This document shows, piece by piece, positions 24,391-33,584 of a DNA stretch of 64,000 nucleotides; position 1 is the stretch's first letter; each line of letters opens with the position of its first letter. Under the pieces are notes generated by a model that was not told where the DNA came from, made no database searches, and saw only the letters and a list, made by a program, of their open reading frames with translations. The stretch covers positions 2,318,797 to 2,382,796 of the forward strand of contig OX243824.1 of assembly GCA_945859605.1 (NCBI GenBank), given 5' to 3'. The translations under genes were made by a program, and so were the position numbers. This stretch comes from Lumbricus rubellus. Taxonomy: Eukaryota; Annelida; Clitellata; Crassiclitellata; Lumbricidae.

Positions 24391-24844
24391 CCCGTTGAAG
24401 GTGAGGTGGGGTGTGACACACCCCAGAGGTAATCTACTTTATTTTTTGGGTGGAAAACGTCAAACCAGCTTGGATTATTTTTTTCTACCTTTGTGAATAT
24501 GAAATACGGACACATTACCAAAATTTCAGGAATTTTGAACGAACAGTTTTTTTTATTTTAATGTATATTTGAAAGAAATTGCGATTTTTCGTATACAAAC
24601 CGAACTTACACGGGCAAAGTACACAATAGATGGGTTCGCCTTCTGGCCATCTAATAAAGATTGAAAACAGATATTTGTTCGTGATAATCGCCTGTTTAGT
24701 TGATAATTGATCATAGAAGAATAGTTTAATTCAAATTAATTTTTTCCATTTGATATCGCGACTTGAAAATACAAATATGTGTTGGGGTGTGTCAGACCCC
24801 ACCTCACCTCTAACGTTACAATGCGTCACCTCACCTCCAACGGG
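24391..24844. mobile_element. piggyBac-like MITE (CCCGTTG termini)
   Basis: TTAA on both sides (24387-24390 and 24845-24848). Ends 'cccgttgaaggtgaggtg' and, reversed, 'cccgttggaggtgaggtg'. A second inverted pair, 'ggtgaggtggggt' with 'acaccccagagg' / 'gtcagacccc', lies just inside. 454 bp, no transposase. Confidence 0.8.
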
Positions 24845-24848
24845 TTAA

Positions 24849-25420
24849 AAACACCATCAACAGGACTGATATAATGATTCAATTATTATTCAACAGTTTA
24901 ACGACATCTTATAGCAACAAAGGCTGTTGACGTCTTTAAAGTTACAGTATCAATGTATTTCAGTTCACTGTTGTTTAAATGTTCCGCAGTTTCTGTCTAT
25001 AATGTCTATCTTTTTTTAATGATTCAATTTATTATTATTCAAAAGTTTATTGTCATCATATCTTCGGTCAGATAATAAGTAAAAAATATAGTTTCTCGAA
25101 AATTATTTTAAAGGTGTTTAAAATTAATGTGATCTCTAGGAGCTGACGCTTGCTAAAGACTTTGCTAATTTCCCTGGTGGCCTCCGAGTTGGGCATCGAT
25201 TTATATTTTCGTTTTGATTTCATTGCTACTATTCTTTGATTGAAACTCGTGTAATAATCACCACAACAACTCATTTTTGCTTTCGTTTTGAACGGGCTTT
25301 GTTGTCATAAAATTATTATGGGGACGTTCAACTGTGGTATAATGATAATTTTGCTGGCGCTTATTCCATGAAATTTATGATGAATCTGGGTGTCGAAAAT
25401 GCTTTTATTATGATATTCGA
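24849..25420. other. No gene seen
   Basis: AT-rich, with one dispersed aaaaggtgtttaaaa motif (25108-25122). Confidence 0.45.
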
Positions 25421-25583
25421 TTAATGCCTAAACATTAGTAATTTGTTCTTTAACTTGTAACAATTCGACATGTGATGAGTACCATGACAATAAGCACAAT
25501 TCAACGACGGCGAAAAACTATTCGAGCCACTCCCACGTTTAGACGACTTCTTTCCATTTCCATTTGAACCATTAAACTCTCGG
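25421..25583 (-). pseudogene. Gag-like zinc-knuckle fragment
   Basis: The minus-strand translation has a Ser/Gly/Asn/Lys-rich stretch followed by 'CAYCHGTHHMSNCYK', a CCHC zinc knuckle as in retrotransposon Gag nucleocapsids. It is cut on its upstream side by insertion of the TA-flanked element that starts at 25586. Too short to assign to a retrotransposon superfamily. Confidence 0.5.
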
Positions 25584-25585
25584 TA

Positions 25586-26351
25586 CTTGTCGGTTAATTC
25601 ACCCCCACACACAGAAACCCTATATACGAAATTTTACATGCAGATATTAATTCACCGCCACTCACAGAAACCGTATATACGAAATTTTACAACCAGAAAT
25701 TAATTAACCTCCGGTTACATGTGAACTTTAATAGAAATTTAATTACGCCATTGGCATTGAAAATAAACTGTTCAAATTAGAACTGTTCAAATTACATGTA
25801 GGTTGCATAAAAGACGAAAGAAATAATCGTAAACATGACTGTTGATGGGGGGACTAATAGCCTACGCAGAACATGAAACAATGTCCTGTTTGGCGACAGA
25901 TGCCACCGAAGACCCACTGCTGTGGGAAGACTCGACCCACCGCATTCTTACGCCGAGTGAAGAGGCTTTCGTGAATCTCAACTATTGTGTTTGGCCCACC
26001 AATCACTACAGGATTGTTAATTAGTGTGCTGGCGCAAACTTCACGCAGATAGTTATTCCAGTCTATAACCGTTTCTTTCGCAATTTCCAGTTCACACTCG
26101 CAAAAACGAATGCTCGTCATTTCTTTGACCCAGCAATATACGAACAGGATGATTTGTCGGTAAGTTAGGCGTGATCCTTGTAGCCACGTGCCTTGTCGCA
26201 GTGGGATGTTTTGCCTACACCATTACATGACGTCACTGAAAACCAGTGCGTAAATATAATATATGCTGTGCGTAAATACACGCAAACTATGGCGGTGAAC
26301 TAACCGACAAGGTAGACAGACGAAACCTGTGGGGGTGAATTAACCGACAAG
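25586..26351. mobile_element. TA-flanked element, larger or composite copy
   Basis: Same 18-bp termini 'cttgtcggttaattcacc' and TA target (25584-25585 and 26352-26353) as the element at 22920. Additional internal end-like copies at about 25650-25690 and 26285-26320 ('gcggtgaactaaccgacaag') suggest one copy nested in another. It interrupts a Gag-like frame. Confidence 0.75.
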
Positions 26352-26401
26352 TACCAACTCTCTATAGCGTCCCGAAAGGCATAATGTTAACTGGGAGTAA
26401 A

Positions 26402-26611
26402 TTATTCCGAATTTCCGATTGTACTGCAGCCATACAACTCATACGGGGCAATGCCTGAAGTAAGCGTTCTTGCAGCTATGGCAGTTGGCATCGTAGCAAA
26501 ATATATTACCTCTGCTGAGGTCTCGATGTAGCTAAGTTCTTGTCCTTTCTTTGCCAGGGTGTCTGCCATTTCATTTCCAGATAATTCAATGTGACTATAT
26601 ATCACGCACAA
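26402..26611 (-). pseudogene. LINE RNase H domain fragment
   Basis: The minus-strand frame contains 'YSHIELSGNEMADTLAKKG', which resembles the C-terminal part of RNase H domains carried by non-LTR retrotransposons (IPSH-GN-AD-LAK pattern). Only this end of the domain is present. The frame is short and isolated. Confidence 0.55.
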
Positions 26612-27785
26612 TTATTCACTTAAACAAACAATACAAACAAAACACATCAATTTCAATGAGGGAAACCGCCCTCATCCATGTCCATTAGGGGCTTAGTAAA
26701 AGAACCTGAAAAAGCCACAGCGTTAAAACGTTGTATAGTTACGGAAATGCGTTGGAATAAATTCAATAAAAAGCTTGATTCCCGGGGTTCTCCGGTAGCT
26801 TCTGTAAGACGACGACCCAAATCTGAGATAAAGTCTAGGCCCTTGTTGTTGATCGGACGTAAAAGCAATCTTGTGCAGTGATAATCATTGGAAAACGGTA
26901 TCACTGCAGTTGGTACATGTATATCAAATGAAGAGCGGAAAGTAATTAAGGGCTTGTGCAGTGGAAAATATGTGCTGGAAGGCGGAATAAGGCCAATTTT
27001 CAAGTCGATGACTATAAAAAGTCATCAGTTTTTGAACTGGCGACTAGAGAAAACTTGGAGAAATTTCGGATAAAGAAGTAAAACAGGTCATAAGAATCTT
27101 TGGCCGGCGACTTACAACATTTTTGGGAAACATTCGTGACAAAATGGTCGTCAGAAATTATTTTGGTTGATTAAAATATTATTACTGGTTGTGCAGTTCT
27201 TAAATTTTCTTTTAAAAGCCGTGTTAGAAAGAGACGATAAAGGTGGCTGGGGCATGTTGCTCGTATTGACAAGGATCGATGTTATTGATAATATTATAGC
27301 CTAGACTATTGTAGGTCTACGAATAGCCTATTACAGGTCTACGTGGCTGAGCAGTGAGCACTGAATGAGCCCCGCTTCAAAAGGGCCTACGTAATTTTAC
27401 AGCCTATGATAATTATTCATAATCGCTTAAACTAGTTATTATTCAACGCTTTTCGTCATTGAAACCGCAATTATAATAATGGTTTCCAATGACAACGGAC
27501 GACGCCTAAAGTCCACAGCAAGGCTTAATGGCGCCAGTATCACGTAATAATTTTAACATAGATTAGATAGGGAACATTCTACTTCTTCGTATTACATGTC
27601 CTCTGTTCTTCATAAATAGTTTAGATTTAACGCGTTAATTATGCAAAATTAAAATGAACGAATACGATCAAATTCAAAGTTTCTAGATGGCGTAATTTTC
27701 GATAAACACTCGTTAATATGATGCTCTCGTTAGATACTTTTTTAATGCGTTTGACTGACCCTATATAAGCTTAAGAAATATACGC
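26612..27785. other. No confident gene; weak retroelement-like frame
   Basis: A minus-strand frame at 26653-27003 includes 'ATGEPRESSFLLNLFQRIS', which reminds me of mobile-element polyproteins but carries no diagnostic motif. The rest is AT-rich with 'aggcctac' repeats. Confidence 0.3.
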
Positions 27786-27791
27786 AGTGTT

Positions 27792-27905
27792 ATCGCTACT
27801 CGGCCTTTTGGCTAAGTTCAAAGTAAAACTATTATGTACTCTAGGAGTGGTACAATTTATACTACTCCCAAGAGTGCAGCCTGCAAGGGTCAATGGCACG
27901 AGGTA
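27792..27905 (+). pseudogene. U2 snRNA-like fragment
   Basis: Positions 27792-27824 read 'atcgctactcggccttttgg' then 'ctaag', which match the conserved 5' end of U2 snRNA. The branch-point recognition GTAGTA that should follow is absent, and the rest has no U2 similarity that I can see, though it contains hairpins ('ctaggagtggta...tactactccc'). A TATA-like 'tatataag' lies about 25 bp upstream. Either a U2-derived retro-pseudogene or a SINE with a U2 head. Confidence 0.6.
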
Positions 27906-28224
27906 AAACTCTGTAAGCCCTTAGCAGTAGAGACCGTTCGGTCATGGTAAGTATAGGTAAGTATGTTTCGCTTTGAACCCCCCCCCCCCACTCCCAACCC
28001 CCCCCCCCCAAAAAAAACCCAACAAAAACAAATAAAGTAGAACGCTACATAGAGCGTAGATTGCGGTCGAAGGAAAGGGCGCACATCAGTTCAACAAATC
28101 TGTATTCAGTGCTGCTATTATAGACTGATAGCCCGAGTTCCTCGATTCTCACACATTCTTTACATTCATGACTGAACAACTTTACTGGCTGTATCTCGCT
28201 GCCCGTATACAATTCAAAGTTCTT

Positions 28225-28545
28225 GTTTCGTGTTTTATGTCTCAATTCAAGTCAATTGGGCCTTGCTCCGAAGTATCTTTGTGATCTCCGGCTTCGCCCC
28301 CACTCTGCCACTTTGTTGCGTCATCTTAGGTCCTCTCATGAACGGCTTGACATTTTGTTCCTCTTGTCAGGAGAGCAACGGCATAAACCAGATGCTTTGC
28401 CTCCATAGAGAAGTCCCTCTCTATGGAATGGACTTCCGCCATCAGTTCGCTCGGTCTTTCTCTCTGGTAACTATCCTCATCGTTCTCTCGCTTAAAATCC
28501 TGCCTTTTTTGTCGGGATTCATTTGATTTAAAAGGAGCGCTCAAG
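28225..28545 (+). pseudogene. CR1/L2-type LINE 3' fragment
   Basis: Two frames give 'QLGLAPKYLCDLRLRP' with 'LLRHLRSSHERLD', then, after indels, 'LWNGLP'- and 'LSGNYPHRSL'-like pieces. These are in the order found at the C-terminus of CR1/L2 LINE ORF2. No intact frame remains. Confidence 0.6.
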
Positions 28546-28555
28546 CAAGTATAAT

Positions 28556-28850
28556 CATATTCATCGGCGGAGACTTAGGGAGAGTGGCCGGAGACGGTCC
28601 CCCTCAATAAATGTGTTGGGGGACGGTCCACGTATCCCCCCAATTGTTGAGTGTTACGACAAAAAAAAAAATGAGGTATTTTTTCTTCGGCCGGATGACA
28701 AAAAAGGTCGTCACAAATTTTGATCGCCAAAAGGGGAAAATTTCGTCGGCGACTCAATGATTCTAATCTCGCGTCCTTCCGTCGGCGCCACTCGTTCGCC
28801 CCCCCCCCCCCGACCCAGTCTCCGCCCAAGTCTCCGCCCATGATCATATC
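28556..28850. mobile_element. Small inverted-repeat element (GGCGGAGACTTAGG ends)
   Basis: Left 'catcggcggagacttaggg', right 'cccaagtctccgcccatgat' (reversed 'atgggcggagacttggg'). C-runs and AAAA tracts inside. A related end is at about 20640-20660. No coding capacity. Confidence 0.55.
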
Positions 28851-28864
28851 TAATCTAATCTAGT

Positions 28865-29080
28865 CTAATAAAACGTTGTAAAGCGCTTCTCACAGCAAAG
28901 TTATTCAGAAGCGCTCTCAGCGTAACAGGCCAACGAAAACAGAAATATCGTCAAGCAGCGAAAAGATGCAGGTGAATAATTTCCTACCAGTCCTGCCACG
29001 AATTCCAGAGGGAAGGTGATTCCACATTAATGGATCAGCAATTATAGTAAAAGCCCGATGCTTGCTTAATTTGTTTGTGC
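28865..29080. repeat. TATAGCGCC-family interspersed repeat, long copy
   Basis: 'gtaaagcgcttctcacagc' then 'ttcagaagcgctctcagcg', 'gtgattccacattaatgg' and 'agcccgatgcttgctt'. Same block order as 17165-17400. Confidence 0.65.
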
Positions 29081-29119
29081 GTGCACTTGTTATAGCACGC
29101 CTTCAAGATTTCTACTTAG

Positions 29120-29250
29120 AAGCGCTCGCGACTACAGCTCAGCGCTTTGGCGTGAAACTCCGATGCAGTGTCCGCGCTGCAGTTGGGAGCGCCTCTGAGT
29201 AGCGCCTCTGAGTAGATGACTTGAAGGGGCGCTATGACAAGTGCACATAC
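29120..29250 (+). repeat. SINE body and tail
   Basis: 'gatgcagtgtccgcgctgcag' body, then 'gggagcgcctctgag' (the last 14 bp duplicated in tandem) and 'gacttgaaggggcgctatg'. Same family as 10630-10790. Confidence 0.7.
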
Positions 29251-29551
29251 AAACAAACAAGTAAAATAAAAGTTTAGCCTCATAATCTAATATTTTTCGT
29301 GAAGATTTTATTATAAATTATCATATTAGAGTATCGGTTCTGATGGTCCGCGGCCATCTGCCCGGGGGGGGGGTAACCAGCAAGTCGTGAAATTTCTGTA
29401 TTCTAATTAAAAACATTGAAACGAACGGGTGAATTTTTTCAAGTTTTAAATATTTCTCCACATTAGTGACTACATGAAAGTATAAATGCTAAATAAAAAA
29501 TATATAATTCATGTATGTACTATGTAAACTAATTTTATATAACGTCGTATA
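29251..29551. other. Polinton left flank, no gene seen
   Basis: AT-rich sequence with a short G-run ('cccggggggggggta'-like, about 29362-29375). Confidence 0.5.
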
Positions 29552-29557
29552 GTGGTC
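29552..29557. repeat. 6-bp target site duplication, left copy
   Basis: gtggtc, identical to 45287-45292. Six-base duplications are the hallmark of Polinton/retroviral-type integrase insertion. Confidence 0.95.
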
Positions 29558-29852
29558 AGTAGAAGGGAGTGTAGCAGTCTGACGATTTTATCCGCAAGCA
29601 AGGAAGAAATTTTACAGTCCACCCTATCCCGCTTCAAAAAATCAGCTCAACCAATACCAACCAATAACAAATTCATCGAAACTGTGGGAATTTCCAATAT
29701 TTTCGATTCGTCATGCACAAACCTATAACCAAGGATAAAACCACATACCACTATCACGGGAGGCCAAACCACCTCAACCGCGCGTCAATGACTCATCATC
29801 GATACTATTGGAAATCCCCGCGGTATCGATGATGCGCCATCGCGCTGTACGG
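29558..29852 (+). repeat. Left terminal inverted repeat
   Basis: 295 bp starting AGTAGAAGGGAGTG and matching the reverse complement of 44992-45286 with no difference seen by eye. It includes palindromic 'catcatcgatactattgg' / 'ggtatcgatgatg' motifs near its inner end. After a divergent stretch of about 35 bp the similarity resumes and runs into coding sequence (to about 30080). Confidence 0.95.
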
Positions 29853-29902
29853 GAAAAAATAAAATAGACAGACAGAAAAAAAAATAATCTTGTGTATAGA
29901 AA

Positions 29903-30505
29903 ATGACTGAAAATATTTTCACAAAAAAGAATAAAATGCAATACTCGAAGAAAACTGATATTGAATTACGAAAAATCGCCGAGGAGAGCGGCTTGGTTGG
30001 ATATTTTACTAGACTGCGGAAAGCGGAGTTGATTGCTAAACTTGACGCTCACAACACACCTTCAATCTCGCCTAACGTTAGTTTGATCGACCACAACGAA
30101 CGCCCATGCGAGATCATCGTCGTTGAGCGTCAACGCAATGGAAACTCATCCCCATGTGATGCACGTTTGATCGACCACAACGAACGCCCATGCGAGAACA
30201 TCACCGTTAATCGCCGACGCAATGGAAACTCATCCCCATGTGACGCAAGTTTGATCGACACCGACGAACGCTCATGCGAGATCATCGCCGTTAATCGCCG
30301 ACGCAATGGAAACTCATTCCCATGTGATGCAAGTTTGATCGACACCGACGAACGCCCATGCATGTATATCGTCGTTGAGCGTCTACGCAATGGAACCCTG
30401 CGTAAATTTATTTTGCTCTGCGGTCCCAACGACCGCCCATGCGAGATTATCGACGTCGATCGTCTCACAATGTCACCAAGTCTTCATTTTCGATCCACGA
30501 GTTGA
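29903..30505 (+). CDS. SAP-like domain protein with tandem 28-residue repeats
   Basis: 200 residues. Residues 1-60 are a diverged copy of the start of DNA polymerase B at the other end of the element. They share MTENIFTKKNK and a SAP-like helix-turn-helix (LRKIAEESGLVGY, LRKAELIAKL) that may bind DNA. The rest is four to five repeats of about 28 residues (84 bp) with core ERPCEIIVV-R-RNGNS-PCDASLID. Because the first part lies in the extended inverted repeat, I infer that this gene arose when the terminal repeat captured the polymerase 5' end and a minisatellite then expanded. It is the first rightward frame, and its 3' end overlaps the convergent integrase 3' end by 41 bp. Function unknown; it may be a decaying duplicate. 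Confidence 0.6.
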   Translation: MTENIFTKKNKMQYSKKTDIELRKIAEESGLVGYFTRLRKAELIAKLDAHNTPSISPNVSLIDHNERPCEIIVVERQRNGNSSPCDARLIDHNERPCENITVNRRRNGNSSPCDASLIDTDERSCEIIAVNRRRNGNSFPCDASLIDTDERPCMYIVVERLRNGTLRKFILLCGPNDRPCEIIDVDRLTMSPSLHFRSTS

Positions 30506-31411
30506 ACGAGTCTGGGTATCCTAACCATTTCACGAGTGATTTCTTCCCGCGCTTCCTAATCACTTTTTCGATTCTAAATATTTCTTGAGTTGTTTTCTGT
30601 AGCTCCTGCTCGTAAAAAGAGCCTTGTATTTCCTCACCAGCAGAATCAGTAATCTTGTAAGTTGGCGGATCCGTATATTGAACCTGGGATACTACAAAGA
30701 CCTCCTCCACCCATCTAGTCGTATAACCCTTTTCAAAAATATTCTTCTTCCTAGTTATTTTGACTCGATCGCCGATTGAAAACTTTGGTGTAATAGGCTT
30801 AGAAATCTCGTCGCCGTATAAATTCATAAATACTGTCTTTTCGTTCGTTTTCATACTAGCCTTCGCGGGGGTCATTTTAATGGAAGAATGTCTCGTTTCA
30901 TTATAATTACTAACCATTTCGTCTAATACATCGATATATCTTCTAGTTGAATTAGCCGTAAAGTACTTGAACATTTTATCTTTCATCGTACGCACCCATC
31001 TTTCTACGATACAACTTTTGCCCTCGTTCTCGGTAGAATACAGCTCGACTAAATTCTTTACATTTTTATTATAAAATTCTTTCCCTTTGTCGCACCAAAC
31101 TTTGACCGGCTGTCGACCACCTCTGAGTATCTTCACGAACCCATCAGCTGTAGACTTCCCACTCTTGTCATGTAATGGAACGATCCATCCGTATTTCGAA
31201 AACACATCTATGACGGTCAATAGATATTTCACACCATCATTATCTCTAGCGAAGGCTTGCATGTCGATTAGATCTGCCGCCCAAATCTGGTCAATCCCGC
31301 CAACATAGACCCGCCTCGTCCTAAAATTTCTCACTACTGGTTTGTGTAATTCATTCGCTAATTGATTAGTCCATTTCAGGTCCTGCTGTAATTCTAGGCT
31401 TTTTTTAAACC
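30465..31411 (-). CDS. Retroviral-type integrase with C-terminal chromodomain (frame without ATG)
   Basis: Catalyses strand transfer of the element's ends into host DNA. The DDE core is visible: Asp in WAADLID, Asp in WCDKGKEFY, Glu in CIVERW. The second Asp and the Glu are only 29 residues apart, shorter than the usual 36 or so, so a small internal deletion is possible. The last 40 residues (EIFRIEKVI...VKWLGYP...SWI-E-L) form a chromodomain, as in Polinton integrases. The open frame begins after a TAA near 31429 and contains no ATG before the first catalytic Asp. The first Met follows it (LIDM). Upstream residues ANELHKPVVRNF look conserved, so translation most likely enters by -1 frameshift from the overlapping ORF at 31394-31918. 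Alternatives are a non-AUG start or decay. Confidence 0.9.
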
Positions 31412-31918
31412 TAGCCCGAGACTCGTTTTAGCGGACAAAATAGGTTTGACTATCGCCCTCTCTATTCGTTCCCGCACGCTTGGATTAGGTATATTATTCA
31501 GCTGGTTTATCATTGCTCTATCAGCGACATTCCTAGAAGCCGTATCAGTGTGTTGATTGTATGCCAGGTCGTGAATATATGCCGCGCTATCTACCCTGTT
31601 TATAGGTTTGCTCCAATCTTTGGGGGTTTCGTTGGGATTCAGACGCAAATCTAGTCTAGTACCAGGGCCAGTAAACTGATGGCCTGGCAAATGTAATTCG
31701 CCCGGAAATTTAGCCCAAGGTAATTTAATGTTGCTAGTGGCAGCGTTCAGCGAACTAACTAGATCCCCACCTTGCACAACAGCGGGCGCCTTCACGAATT
31801 GAGTTTTTGTTTTTCCGCATACGACGCAAACACCTCTGAGTATCGTTCTCCCATTATTAGCCACGGCGTTCTGCACATCTCTCGTCTCGGTCTGTTCTTT
31901 ACATTTTACGCAATACAT
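31394..31918 (-). CDS. Zinc-ribbon plus phospholipase-A2-like protein
   Basis: 174 residues. The N-terminus has two CxxC pairs (C3/C6 and C31/C34), a treble-clef or zinc-ribbon-like module. Residues 80-125 carry FTGPGTRLDL and VDSAAYIHDLAYN, matching the Ca-loop and HD-Y catalytic helix of the PLA2-like domain known from parvovirus VP1, where it acts on endosomal membranes during entry. H116 and D117 would be the catalytic pair. The frame ends GLGLKKA-stop, and the AAA AAA Lys codons form a slippery heptamer leading into the integrase frame. It is divergently transcribed from the ATPase across 29 bp. PLA2 activity is inferred from motif only. Confidence 0.65.
   Translation of the reverse strand: MYCVKCKEQTETRDVQNAVANNGRTILRGVCVVCGKTKTQFVKAPAVVQGGDLVSSLNAATSNIKLPWAKFPGELHLPGHQFTGPGTRLDLRLNPNETPKDWSKPINRVDSAAYIHDLAYNQHTDTASRNVADRAMINQLNNIPNPSVRERIERAIVKPILSAKTSLGLGLKKA
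31400..31406 (-). promoter_or_regulatory. Putative -1 ribosomal frameshift site (A AAA AAA)
   Basis: On the minus strand the codons tta aaa aaa gcc tag place A-AAA-AAA in the zero frame, two codons before the stop. A -1 slip continues with agc cta gaa tta, which is the integrase frame. I did not establish a downstream pseudoknot. Confidence 0.55.
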
Positions 31919-31947
31919 TTCGTTTTTTAATAATATATATTTTTAAA
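31919..31947. promoter_or_regulatory. 29-bp divergent AT-rich spacer (bidirectional promoter)
   Basis: The only sequence between two divergent ATGs: it holds ttttttaataatatatatttt-type A/T tracts, with 'ttttaaa' before the ATPase ATG and 'attaaaaaacgaa' before the opposite ATG. It must serve both transcripts if each has its own promoter. Confidence 0.5.
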
Positions 31948-32736
31948 ATGGAGATTAGAGATATGAGTTGGGGCACAGCGCTCTCGAAAAGATTCAATAA
32001 TCCGTTGTTACCCAAAAGCATACGCGGTTAGATAGTTGGGAAATCGGCGTGTGGAAAAACAACGCTTCTTCTCAATCTTTTACTCAGGCCGGACTGGTTG
32101 GATTATAATAACTTGCAGGTGTTCGGTACTTCTCTGTTTCAACCGGAATATCGCATTATTAAAAAAGCATACGAAGAAAAATTGCCGAAAGAAGCGATCG
32201 TTTGGTTGTTTGAGCGGCGAGATGAAATCGTGGGCCGAAATGCGTCGCCAGACCTCGTTATGGAGGAAATAGCAAAAAACATAGACGCTAAATCCGATAT
32301 AATTGCCAAGTTCTTTGAGAGCGCCGACGATGTACCGGACCCGAGAGATTTGAGCGCTGAAAAGAAGAACCTGATGATTTTCGATGATCTTCAATTGGAA
32401 AAACAAAACAAATGTGAAACGTATTACAATCGGGGGAGGCATAGTAATGTAGATTGTTTTTACCTCGCTCAGAATTATTTCAAATTACCGCGCCAAACAA
32501 TCAGAGAAAATGCGAACTTTATTTGCCTGTTCAAACAAGACCTGAAAAATTGTAATCATATTTACAACGATCATGTGAGTACAGACATGTCGAAAGATGA
32601 ATTTAGAAAACTATGCAAAACAGTATGGGAACAACCTCATGGATTCGTGGTTTTAGACCTGACTAGCGACAAGTACAATGGTAAATACCGATGCGGACTC
32701 GACGAATTTTATATAATCGAGGATCCGCCCTTGTAA
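31948..32736 (+). pseudogene. FtsK/HerA-type (A32-like) genome-packaging ATPase, amber-interrupted
   Basis: Powers DNA packaging into capsids. The frame from the ATG at 31948 to the stop at 32736 is 263 codons, a usual length for the family, but codon 28 (32029-32031) is TAG. The stop lies just before the Walker A motif GKSACGKT (codons 31-38). Walker B is LMIFDDL, followed by an arginine-bearing NRGRHSNVD sensor region and YLAQNYF. No other lesion was seen. The ATG has the A/T-rich context shared by neighbouring genes. No later ATG precedes Walker A, so unless the stop is read through, ATPase function is lost. A single base change explains the stop; sequencing error is possible. Confidence 0.88.
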
Positions 32737-32765
32737 AAATTGTAAAATTGTATTGTATAGTAAAA

Positions 32766-33560
32766 ATGGAATCATCGCTTCTCAAACAGATATCAGAAAA
32801 CACGGAAAAGACGGCCTGCAACACGGAACCAAAAACATCATTTTCCATTTTTTTAAGCGAAAAGAGCACGCGAATCAGAACAAAGTTTAGTCCACTACTT
32901 GAACTGGAGAAGAATAAGAAATATGAAATGGCCTTAGTTGCCCTCGAGACGTACTATTCTTTTCCTAATATCGACGCGACAAACAACGTCTTCAGGTATT
33001 CGCCGAATTCCGACACGGATTGGGTAAACATTCAAGTTCCAGAGGGTTGCTATGAAATAACGGATATCAACGAATATATACAGAGGGTCATGAAGGGGAA
33101 TGGGCATTACGACGGAGTAAATGGAGATTACTGTATCTCAATAACACCAAACACCAATACGCTGAGGTCTGTGGTAAATATAGCAGCAGGTTATATGGTT
33201 GACTTTACGTCAAAGAATTCGATCGGAAAGGTTCTAGGGTTTGACAAATGGATCTATTCGGCTGGATACAACGAATCGGAGTACTTGGTAAATATAATGA
33301 GTGTAAGCAGCCTAAGAGTGGCCAGCGACATTATCGGGTCTTCGTACACTAACGGAACATCGGAAAACGTGATATATTCTTTTTTCCCAAACGTAGGCCC
33401 GGGTTACAAGATTATCGAAGTGCCGCATAATTTGATATATCTCCCGATTTTGCTATCTACAATTTCAACGATGGAAACGAGGCTCACAGACCAACATGGG
33501 AACCTACTAAATCTTCGAGGTGAAGAATTGGCGATTCGATTTCACATCAGAGAAGTTTGA
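32766..33560 (+). CDS. Minor capsid (penton-like, single jelly-roll) protein
   Basis: 264 residues. The start is the ATG at 32766 (MESSLLKQISE); the frame is open 25 codons further upstream, but that part overlaps the ATPase end. The pattern LELEKNKKYEMALVALETYYSFPNI followed by beta-rich segments ending VPHNLIYLPI...LTDQHGNLLNLRGEELAIRFHI is what I recognise from the minor capsid proteins of Polintons, which are predicted to form pentamers at virion vertices. It sits 29 bp after the ATPase and 24 bp before the pX-like gene. No lesion seen. Assignment is from overall pattern and position next to ATPase, not a profile search. Confidence 0.75.
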   Translation: MESSLLKQISENTEKTACNTEPKTSFSIFLSEKSTRIRTKFSPLLELEKNKKYEMALVALETYYSFPNIDATNNVFRYSPNSDTDWVNIQVPEGCYEITDINEYIQRVMKGNGHYDGVNGDYCISITPNTNTLRSVVNIAAGYMVDFTSKNSIGKVLGFDKWIYSAGYNESEYLVNIMSVSSLRVASDIIGSSYTNGTSENVIYSFFPNVGPGYKIIEVPHNLIYLPILLSTISTMETRLTDQHGNLLNLRGEELAIRFHIREV

Positions 33561-33584
33561 AAGTTTTTGTAATTTATTAATAAA

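Noticed and set aside
30130..30468. 112-residue minus-strand frame opposite the repeat protein
   Set aside because: Antisense shadow of a coding minisatellite; same periodicity, no other support.
32691..32765. 25-codon upstream extension of the minor capsid gene
   Set aside because: Overlaps the ATPase 3' end and lacks the gene-start context found at 32766.
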